Origin: Triticum aestivum
Lineage: Eukaryota > Streptophyta > Magnoliopsida > Poales > Poaceae
Assembly: GCF_018294505.1 (NCBI RefSeq)
Contig: NC_057810.1
Coordinates: 708,300,336 to 708,364,335 of the forward strand
DNA: 64,000 nt
Direction of reading: 5' to 3'
Made by a program: the position numbers and the translations under genes. Positions 55,918 to 64,000 of the stretch are shown in pieces; the stretch's first letter is position 1, and each line of letters opens with the position of its first letter. Below the pieces are notes generated by a model. It ran no database searches and had not been told where the DNA came from. It saw nothing but the letters and a program-made list of their open reading frames with translations.

Positions 55918-58545
55918 CACTACAAGAAATATGTCAACTAGTGACCTTCTGTCAGTGACCCTGAAAGAATTGGTCATAGATCTATGACCATTTCAGACCA
56001 ATTGGTCAAAAGCTGTTCGGGGGGCTCCAAACCCTAAACAATAACGACCATTTTGGTCAGAAAGGTCGCAATTTCCTTATACGAAATGGTCATAAAGCAA
56101 ATAGCACAGGTCCGTTGCCTTATTTCTAGCTGATCATGACCAATATAGATGGTCATAACCTTGTAAATTGTGGTGGTTGCTATGACTAGGCGCCACCTCA
56201 TCAGTTTTGCCTATGTGTCATGTCCATGTGGCAGTTTTTGCCCTAGGTTGTGAAGCAACCTATATTTCTATCATTCCCAAAATTCCCAAAAAAATCTCAT
56301 AAATTTCTTTGGGTCATATCTTTGTCAAATATGTAAAAAACCTTCCTTGAGTAGTTCAAAAATAATTCAAAAATATTCATTTTCCTATTCTGTTCACAAA
56401 AACACTTTGTGAAGGAAGTACCACTTTGGCATGTCCAAATGGTGTCCATTTTCTACAGTGTTTTCCTCTACTGAAATAACCATCATCCACCAAATGTCAG
56501 CTCAATCCATTCATTATTTTGAGCCCGGCTTCAACATTCGTATTTATGTCCAGTGTGGTACTTTGCAAAGCAAGTATCACCTAGGCTCCTCCTTTTGAGC
56601 TGAAAATTTGTGAAGACGGTCTTCTTAGTAATTGATCATCCTCAGCCAAAACTCACACCCATTAGCCATGTGCATTTCCCGTACCACTAATCAAACACTT
56701 GGCTGCTTATTCATGTTTGAGCATCGATCGGTCTCCTCGTGAGAATCTTATATTGTGATTTTCTTCCTAGCACCTACCTTGGGAGTGCCCAACCCACTAG
56801 ACATGCCTAGGCAGCCTAGAACACATGGTAACGCCACGGTCACGCGGTGACCACGCGGCGGGCATGCGAGTTTACGCGCTCTAGAGTTGGGGCCCTCGGC
56901 CACCGTCCAAACCTCGACGTATCGCCACCAAACCATGTATTTATGATTAAATAGGTACTTATGTAACTAGAAATGATTTTTGAAAAAATAAATAGCAAAC
57001 TATGAGGCAGCTGCAGTTCAAATTTGACCCGCTTCCAACTGAATCGGCGGGAATTTGTCTTTTTCACCAGAGGTGGATCAAAACTTTTGACACCCAACCA
57101 TTTTGTCAACTGTACATTAAATATGGCCTAGTATTTTATAAAATTGATTTGGTCCAATTTTGCAATAATTATTTGGTAGGTCCTTCATAAAAAAACTCAT
57201 TTCAGGCACTCGGAAAATGGAAAATGAATTTTTTGTGCAAAGAAATTGAAAACTTCCTTAGGCAACATTGTTTGCCATTCCAAGATGCACCCTTGTGCAC
57301 AATATGAGATCATTTGAACAAACTATGCCATGAATGTGGCCATAAGATTGATCATTTGGCTTGAAAGCCAGGAATCTTCACGCATGATAGCTCATTTCTG
57401 AGAACACTTTTTTAAAATAATTTTTGTATTACAAGTTTATTATTTTTCCTGGAAACTTGGTCACATATAATGACACAATGCGAAGGTTTTCCAAATTTGT
57501 GATTTTTTATGCCCGTTTCAAAATGCGGTCAAAACGGCGGGAATGACCGTTCCTAGCTAGTGGTTGAATCTTGGAATTTTTGATGTTTCTCTAATTAAAT
57601 AGATACTTATGTACCTAGAAATGATTTTTGGAAAAAATAAAGAGCAAACTATGAGGCAGCTGCAGTTCAAATTTGACCCGCTTCGAGCTGAATCGGCGGG
57701 AATTTGTCTTTTTCACCAGAGGTGGATCAAAACTTTTTACACCCAACCATTTTGTCAATTATGCATTAAATATGGACTAGTATTTTAGAAAAATGATTTG
57801 GTACAATTTTGCAATAATTATTTGGTAGGTCCTTCACAAAAAAACCTCATTTAGGGCACTCGAAAAATGGAAAATGGTTCTTTTGTGCAATGAAAGTGAA
57901 AACTCCCTTAGGCAACATTGTTTGGAATTCCAAGATGCACCCTTGTGCACAATATGAGATCATTTGAACAAACTATGCCATGAATGTGGCCATAAGATTG
58001 ATCATTTGGCTTGAAAGCCATGAATCATCACGCATGATAGCTCATTTCTGAGAACACTTTTTTAAAATAATTTCCGCATTACAAGTTTATTATTTTTCCT
58101 GGAAACTTGGTCACATATAATGACACAATGCGAAGGTTTTCCAATTTTTTTATTTTTTTTAATTTTTTATGCCCGTTTCAAAATGCGGTCAAAACGGCAG
58201 GCTTGACCGTTCCTAGCTAGTGGTTGAATCTTGGAAAACTTTTGATGTTTCTCTGATTAAATAGATACTTATGTACCTAGAAATGATTTTTGGAAAAAAC
58301 AAAGAGCAAACTATGAGGCAGCTGCAGTTCAAATTTGACCCGCTTCCAACTGAATCGGCGGGAATTTGTCTTTATCATCAAAGGTGGATCAAAACTTTTT
58401 ACACACAACCATTTGGTCAATTGTGCATTAAATATGGCCTAGTATTTTAGAAAAATTATTTGGTCCAATTTTTTGACAATTATTTGCTACGTTATTTAAA
58501 AAAACTCATTTTTGGCACTTGAAAAATGGAAAATGAATTTGGCAT
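55918..58545. mobile_element. CACTA transposon, left end with internal satellite-like array
   Basis: Starts CACTACAAGAAATATGTCAA at 55918, a CACTA terminal repeat. The next 250 bp hold many GGTCA/TGACC motifs in both orientations, including the perfect palindrome TGGTCATAGATCTATGACCA (55971-55990). From about 56937 a 650-bp unit is repeated. No transposase and no right terminal repeat are seen, so this is a truncated or non-autonomous copy. Confidence 0.72.
56937..58545. repeat. 650-bp tandem repeat, about 2.4 units
   Basis: TATGAGGCAGCTGCAGTTCA begins at 57001, 57650 and 58312 (periods 649 and 662). Units share long stretches nearly unchanged, for example GAACAAACTATGCCATGAAT and CATATAATGACACAATGCGA. 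The third unit stops near 58545. Short frames in it are not genes. Confidence 0.9.
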
Positions 58546-59040
58546 GCTGCATCCTTAGCAATGAGCAATTTGTGGTGGAGGTGCTAGAAGTGGTAAAGTA
58601 ATTTGCTGGAACCGGCAAGATGGGTTGATGGAACTGTTGATTGAGGATGCTTCATCCCCGGCGGTGAGCAGCCTCGGGAAGGTGCTAGAACCGGCGAATG
58701 CTACAACTAGAGCACATTGGGGTGATGCCAACGTTGAGGCGACAGACTACGGTTGTGCGCGACGGTGCAACAGCGGGAGGGTCAACTATGTGTTCTATCT
58801 GATGGAGAACGAGCAAGATGGGGAAGAAAGTATAACGTGGGGGTGAATCAAATGGTTACACACGAAAACATCGTAGGGTCACGAGGCGACCGACCCAAAT
58901 TTAGGCCGATTGACCAGCACCTAACAGCCGCCTTTTGAAAAATGGTATGGTCCAATATTGCAACACATATTTGTAGGCATTTAAAAAAACAGAGATTTGG
59001 GTCCAAAATTTGGATTTTCAAGCGTGAGCCAGCCAGCCAA
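58546..59040. other. Non-coding stretch interrupting the 650-bp array
   Basis: 58550-58930 is unlike the repeat unit and has a 73-codon frame without motifs. At about 58937-58990 text like TGGTCCAATATTGCAACA and TTTAAAAAAAC resembles the repeat unit again, as if a foreign piece had been inserted into a further partial unit. Confidence 0.45.
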
Positions 59041-59465
59041 TGAGAAGCGAGGAACCACCTCCATGCGGATCACCAAGTTGGATACGATCCGAGCCATCCA
59101 TCACGCGCCCATCCAACGGTTGATCTTCTCCTGAAAAAACCAAAACCCTAACCCACCTACCCACCCATCCTTTCTCCAGATCCGATCCATCCCCACCCTC
59201 CTCTCCCTCGTCTCCTCTCCGCCTTCGTCTCCCTCATCTCCCACCGCCGCCATCCCCACCCACCACCGCCGCCAGATCCACCGGAGCCCCCCTCCCTGCC
59301 GCTTCCTCCTCCCGACCCCACCCCCGTCCTCCACCTGCTCCGCGTGCCCAAACCCGTCATCTCCGATCCCGCCCCTCAGATCCACCCCACGCCCGCATTC
59401 GACCTACTCTAGCTTGCTCGCTCTGCCAGAGAGGAGGGGCGCCGGAGCGGCGGGCGTTGGCGGAG
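59041..59465 (+). promoter_or_regulatory. 5' leader and proximal promoter region of the Rossmann-type gene fragment
   Basis: AAAACCCTAACCC near 59140 is a telo-box, common near transcription starts of plant housekeeping genes. It is followed by about 250 bases of C/T-rich sequence (CTCCTCTCCCTCGTCTCC and similar) up to the start codon. No TATA box is evident. Frames on the other strand here are G/R-rich artefacts of this composition. Confidence 0.55.
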
Positions 59466-59676
59466 ATGGAGAGCAAGCGGGTGCTGGCGGTGGGCGGGAG
59501 CGGCTACCTCGGCCAGCACCTCCTCGCCGCGCTCGCTGCCGGGTGCGGGGGCAACGGCGTCGACGTTGACGTGGCCTTCACCCACCACCGCGGGGCCGCG
59601 CCGCGGGCGCTGCTCGACGCGCTCCCCAGCGTCCGCGCCTTCCGCGCCGACCTCCGCTCCGGCGACCTTCGAACAG
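59466..59676 (+). pseudogene. Exon 1 of a Rossmann-fold reductase-like gene (MAT2B/RmlD-like)
   Basis: MESKRVLAVGGSGYLGQHLL opens with the GxxGxxG dinucleotide-binding motif, then VDVDVAFTHHRGAAPRALLD and VRAFRADLRSGD. This pattern matches plant NAD(P)-binding proteins related to RmlD and the methionine adenosyltransferase beta subunit. A donor (CAG|GTACGC) ends the exon at 59676. The last codons read LRTG, whereas a shift by one frame gives FEQ, closer to what such proteins have, so a small indel probably lies near 59667. No further exon of this gene is found in the remaining 4.3 kb. It may be a broken copy, or the gene may continue outside the window after a very long intron. Confidence 0.6.
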
Positions 59677-60447
59677 GTACGCGCAACTCCCCTTCCCATT
59701 CCGTGAGCGCCCCAATCCGTCCTGGCCGTGTAGGGTTGTCGTGTGTAAGGAGGAGAAAGACAAAGGGAGTTGGACGGCGGCTAGGGAGAGGAGGCAGAAC
59801 GAGAGAAAAGTGGACGATGGGCGTCAGTGAGATCTGAAGTGGGTTTGTCCCTAACTCTCTCCATCCCTAACATCTCCTTAGAAGGCCCCTTCTATTCGCT
59901 GATTCAAGCCTTCAATGAGTTCTGAACTATTCTTCCCTCCGAAAATCACTGCTGCTTCCTGTAATCTGTGTAACTGCCTGAATCCATAGCTTCAGAACCT
60001 CGAGCGCTTGTTGCTTGATAATATTTCGCTAAGACCTGTGTTTGTTACTGCTCGTCTTGTTACTTTCGCTTGCTTAATTTCTGTCCTTGATTACTGATAA
60101 AAAATTTGTTGGATACTGGTGCTGTGTCTAATCTTCAAACTATACTGCTTTGAGAAATTTGGAAGTTTTTGTACACATTTCCCTGTGAAGAACATGATTA
60201 ATTCACCCTAATTTTACTCCGATCACTAGCGCCTCCTTAGACTGGACACTGAAATCAGCATATATATTTAGAATGAGAGGCTGCCAGGAGCTATTGCCCC
60301 ACAAGGATGAGTTTATGATTCAGTTGGTGCAGTCTTCACATTACCAACTCTAGCAAACTACCATCATGCGCATAATGCGTTTGGTTGATTTGCCCACATA
60401 TCGTTTACCACTGATTTTTCTCTGACCCTTGAATACTTGTCGTACAG
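59677..60447 (+). other. Intron-like sequence between the two exon fragments
   Basis: T-rich sequence with the look of a plant intron, ending CTTGTCGTACAG, a good acceptor, at 60447. No coding motif seen. Confidence 0.5.
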
Positions 60448-60504
60448 GTTAGAGCACTGTGCGAGAAGGCCAAGGAGATCTTGATGGAGGAGAGCAATGT
60501 TCAG
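60448..60504 (+). pseudogene. Single exon of a PP2A catalytic subunit
   Basis: Nineteen codons read VRALCEKAKEILMEESNVQ, which matches the region just before the metal-binding GDxHG motif in plant PP2A catalytic subunits. It is bounded by an acceptor (TACAG, ending 60447) and by CAG|GCATGC, a GC rather than GT donor. PP2Ac is a cytosolic/nuclear Ser/Thr phosphatase. The exons before and after are absent here. If the donor is ignored, the frame stays open to 60774 with no known motif. This is a gene fragment of PP2Ac, not a gene. Confidence 0.75.
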
Positions 60505-61017
60505 GCATGCTATATTTATTTCTCTAAGATGTCGTCCTTGCCATGTCTTCCATTTCCTCTCATATATGGCTTGCGTGCTGCAGATCTGACCCCCCATCCT
60601 TCCTTCCTTGTGTCGGCGGAATCGCAATGGCAAGGGACGACTAACGTGCGTACTGGACCAGGAGGTGGAGAACTGAGCAACCTCGACATGGCCTCTCTGC
60701 CATGCCATGGTGACCTCCTCTCTGCTCTTTCCTCTGTTTCATTGCCGTGGATGGTTGTTTCTCAGTCCAGCTGAGACATGTGTAACACACATCTCAACAC
60801 ATCTAGTAGCAGAGCAACAACGACAGAAAGAAAAAAACACCTTTGTGATTATTTCAGTCTTTAGTTTAGATTGAATTGTTCTGTTCATATTTGGGGTGGT
60901 TCTCGTATAGAGATGTATTTCTCTTGGATTTATGTCTACAGAAGCTACATGTAGAATTCTGGCCTCTTACCTTTTTCATTGAAAGTAAAAGGGAAAAGGT
61001 TAATTTTATCTATTAGC
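60505..61017 (+). other. Sequence after the PP2A exon
   Basis: The frame continuing from the PP2A exon ends at 60774 (SLPWMVVSQSS). CGTGCTGCAG at 60570-60579 could be an acceptor before it. I do not recognise this protein segment. The rest is intron-like and A/T-rich. Confidence 0.4.
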
Positions 61018-61929
61018 ATGGCCATACTAGAAGGTATGGCCATGGTGTATGCTCTTTGCGGATGATGTGGTGCTAGTTGACGATAGTCGGACGGGGGTAA
61101 ATAGGAAGTTAGAGTTATGGAGACAAACCTTGGAATCGAAAGGGTTTAGGCTTAGTAGAACTAAAACCGAGTACATGATGTGCTGTTTCAGTACTACTAG
61201 CTGTGAGGAGGAGGAGGTTAGCCTTGATGGCCAGGTGGTACCTCGGAAGGACACCTTTCGGTATTTGGGGTCAATGTTGCAGGAGGATGGGGGTATTGAT
61301 GAAGATGTGAACCATCGAATCAAAGCCGGATGGATGAAGTGGCGCCAAGCTTCTGGCATTCTTTGTGACAAGAGAGTGCCACAAAAGCTAAAAGGCGAGT
61401 TCTACAAGACGGCGGTTCGACCCGCAATGTTGTATGGCGCGGAGTGTTGGCCGACTAAAAGGCGACATGTTCAACAGTTAGGTGTGGCGGAGATGTGTAT
61501 GTTGAGATGGATGTGTGGCCACACGAGGAAGGATCGAGTCCGGAATGATGATATACGAGATAGAGTTGGGGTAGCACCAATTAAGGAGAAGCTTGTCCAA
61601 CATCGTTTGAGATGGTTTGGGCATATTCAGCGCAGGCCTCCAGAAGCTCCAGTGCATAGCGGACGGCTAAAGCGTGCGGAGAATGTCAAGAGAGGGCGGG
61701 GTCGACCGATTTTGACATGGGAGGAGTCCGTTAAGAGAGACCTGAAGGATTGGAGTATCGACAAAGAGCTAGCTATGGACAGGGGTGCGTGGAAGCTTGC
61801 TATCCATGTGCCAGAGCCATGAGTTGGTTGCGAGATCTTATGGGTTTCACCTCTAGCCTACCCCAACTTGTTTGGGACTAAAGGCTTTGTTGTTGTTGTT
61901 GTTGTTGTTGTATGGCCATACTAGAAGGT
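61018..61929 (+). mobile_element. RTE-type LINE, 5' truncated, 18-bp target-site duplication
   Basis: ATGGCCATACTAGAAGGT occurs at 61018-61035 and at 61912-61929. The element between starts inside RT and ends in a (TTG)n run (61889-61911) after CCCAACTTGTTTGGGACTAA, the usual tail of plant RTE LINEs. An exact, long target duplication and an uninterrupted frame show a recent insertion. Confidence 0.92.
61049..61822 (+). CDS. RTE LINE reverse transcriptase, C-terminal part (truncated copy)
   Basis: Open for 257 codons. It begins MLFADDVVLVDDSRTGVNRK: FADD is the RT catalytic motif of this clade (YADD/FADD), followed by KLELWRQTLESKGFRLS and the thumb region, FRYLGSMLQEDGGIDEDV, AVRPAMLYGAECWPTKRR and RLRWFGHIQRRPPEAPV near the end. 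The natural stop is kept. The endonuclease and the first half of RT are missing through 5' truncation, so it is not functional, but no decay is visible in what remains. The M at 61049 is internal to the original protein. Confidence 0.9.
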   Translation: MLFADDVVLVDDSRTGVNRKLELWRQTLESKGFRLSRTKTEYMMCCFSTTSCEEEEVSLDGQVVPRKDTFRYLGSMLQEDGGIDEDVNHRIKAGWMKWRQASGILCDKRVPQKLKGEFYKTAVRPAMLYGAECWPTKRRHVQQLGVAEMCMLRWMCGHTRKDRVRNDDIRDRVGVAPIKEKLVQHRLRWFGHIQRRPPEAPVHSGRLKRAENVKRGRGRPILTWEESVKRDLKDWSIDKELAMDRGAWKLAIHVPEP

Positions 61930-64000
61930 TAATTTTTTTGAAATAGTTTACAAGGGTAATTTGAGTTATTCGTCATCTCCTGAGCTAAACTGCTGTAGTT
62001 CTGCTGACCAGCCTGTGTGTTTCACTTCAGGTGTGAGGAGGAGCCTGTGGCTGAGACTGCATCAGCACAGATGCTGCAACCCATCACGGCGACTTCCTCG
62101 GCCTCTGTTACGGCTGATGCAGCAATAACTCAGGACACCATTCATGCCTCGCTGCCACTTCTACGTTTTCTTTGTCTGTTATAGTTACTTATGTGATTTA
62201 TTCATGCAAAATCTCTACTTTATGCCAATAGCTGCCTGTACCATTGTTCTACTATATGTGTGATGCTGAACAATATGTTGTTAATCTGTTGCTAAATTCT
62301 CACCAAATGCACATTTTATTTCCTTATTAGACCTACTGTTAAACAAAGGCTTAACTTGTAGCATTTTTTCTTAAAAATAAGCAAATAATTCCTGCAGTTT
62401 TTCTGTTGGAAATGAGTTATTAGTTGTCAGCTGCCAATGTTGGGATGTAGAGTAAGGTCGGGCTATTGTGCATGTAACTTTATTCCTTATCAATACCGTC
62501 AGACATCAGATGAGCCATGGTCTTGTGCAAGCATTTCTCTTTTGAATGCAGCCATGGTCTTGCAAGCAATTGCGGCTGGTAGAACATGCTGCTATTGTGT
62601 TGTACTGCTTGCAGCAGTTCTTGCTTGATAGTGGCAGTAGTAACTCAAGTAAGGTCCAGTAATAAGTTATTTAACATGTGTTCTTGTTCATTAATATCAT
62701 AAAATTAGGAGTAAGGATTTAGCTTTCATTTTGCATTCACTCAACTCAGGTCCCCTCTCAACCCAACCCAACCCAAACTTTGAGTCTTGACCATCCCAGG
62801 TCTGAACCATGCAACACAGCACAGCACTGGTATAGTGCATGCATCTTGTTAATGCTGAAGGTTTCATATATATACTGATAATCCACGTGACTTTGACTGA
62901 ATTGTTAAGTTAGTATATACTTGACCGTCTCCGGCTGGCGCCCACACTCCCTCACACTACGCGTCTTCATCCACTGGGATGGACACGCGCTACGCATTTT
63001 ACGTAGTATACATCTATGGTGAGCCAGTCAGTAATCGTGGCCGAGTCATTGATACTCACCTAGCAGCCACTTGTTGGCCACTTGATTCAGAGTTTCAAAC
63101 CATATAACCCCAAGTCTACTTTCATCATAGAAATGAAAGATAAACGGATGAGGTCGATGGAGTGAGCAAGTAACCATGTGGTATCTCTTCTGTTTTGTTT
63201 TCTTTCTTCCTGCTTAAGACATGCTTCCTCTTGCTTAAGAAACAACATATTAGTGCATCTTTACACACTACTGCTTAGTTTCGATTGTTATGGCTCACAA
63301 CTGGTTATGTATGTTGATTGTTCAAAGTGTTCCTGATATATCATGCAGAACCCGGTGTAGTAAATGTGGTGCTTTTCTGGCTTAATTGCCTGTTTTTTTT
63401 CAGAAAACAAACATAGCGTAAATGGAGAAGCTCCCTGTGTTTAGATTTACCTTTCCTGTGTGACAGTAATTCCATTCATCTATTAAATGTAACTAGTATA
63501 ACTTTTCAGTTTCAGTTCAATTAATTAATTGTGCTTGTAAACTTCACCCATTATAAATGCTCTTATTCGCCTTCTATGCCTCTCTCTAGACCAAGAAGAC
63601 CAACTGATCCCAGTTTCTCAAGTAATTAGTAACCTGACATGCACACCCCACTTTTCAACATCTCAACTAGATAAGTAGCTATAAGATTCAGAGCCTCCTT
63701 TTCCACTTTCCAGTGAAGGTACCAATCTATTATGCATGTACACCATATATGAGGTCTAGCTAGGAACCTCTGGAGCATTTGCTACTGCTCTCTAAACAAG
63801 TTGTAGTGTTAGTTAGTGTTCTTTCACCAGATTACTACTATTTGAAACTCACATACTAACGAAAAAACTTGCCCTTGCAGTACTACGAAATTAAATTCAG
63901 ATTATTCTACTTCTGAATATCTGGCATGTGTGGTGTGTGATCTGGACTGGTCAAAAGAATTAGTACAACTTGCAGAACCATGTAATCCCGTAAATTTTTT
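61930..64000. other. No supported gene to the window end
   Basis: TTTCACTTCAG at about 62021-62031 could be an acceptor before a 50-codon frame ending near 62185 (EEEPVAETASAQMLQPITAT), but I recognise nothing in it. The rest is A/T-rich, intron- or intergenic-like. Short CCCAACCCAACCC repeats are near 62760. No transposon ends were seen. Confidence 0.4.

Noticed and set aside
59101..59699. Gly/Arg-rich minus-strand frames opposite the Rossmann exon
   Set aside because: Shadows of a C/T-rich leader and a G/C-rich exon whose plus strand encodes a recognisable protein.

Overview
The window is nuclear DNA of a large, repeat-rich grass genome. The long terminal repeats, polyproteins and MITE ends look like families I know from wheat, Aegilops and barley (BARE/WIS/Angela-type and Maximus/SIRE-type copia elements, a short chromovirus, CACTA, PIF/Harbinger, RTE LINE). 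Triticeae is therefore my inference; the species cannot be fixed from the sequence alone. No bacterial, organellar or rRNA/tRNA genes were seen. One run of 704 Ns is an assembly gap.

Layout. 1-9894: two minus-strand Ty3/gypsy chromovirus copies in tandem sharing one LTR, the right LTR cutting into an NLR coiled-coil exon (9895-10309). 10464-13444: one PIF/Harbinger element inserted in a related one. 13445-25220: two copies of an unclassified repeat flanking a BARE-type copia element whose 3' LTR is cut off and joined to the 3' end of a CACTA element. 25221-27305: A/T-rich degenerate repeat. 27306-31177: at least three 5'-truncated LINE insertions, two with clear target-site duplications. 31954-33541: MITE remnants and a very regular 44-bp array built on GGCCGGCCC. 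33815-36491: a six-exon minus-strand gene that I assembled from splice sites, all introns phase 0, with one in-frame stop. 38880-42016: pyrimidine-rich repeats and the gap. 42017-51772: a complete Maximus-type copia element with a 5-bp target duplication, sitting in a MITE and itself carrying a hAT MITE. 51773-55917: MITE pieces, local duplications and one small charged-protein pseudogene. 55918-58545: the left end of a second CACTA element with a 650-bp tandem repeat. 59041-61929: low-copy material with exon 1 of a Rossmann-fold reductase-like gene, one exon of a PP2A catalytic subunit, and an RTE LINE with an 18-bp target duplication.

No intact host gene is visible. Most coding capacity belongs to transposons, and nearly all of it is broken by stops or frameshifts. 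The insertions give a relative order: MITE, then copia in the MITE, then hAT MITE in the copia; outer Harbinger, then inner Harbinger; NLR, then chromovirus. The points most worth checking are the hidden six-exon gene, the phased 44-bp array, the shared-LTR tandem with a nonsense codon common to both copies, and the adjacent exons from two unrelated host genes near 60 kb.
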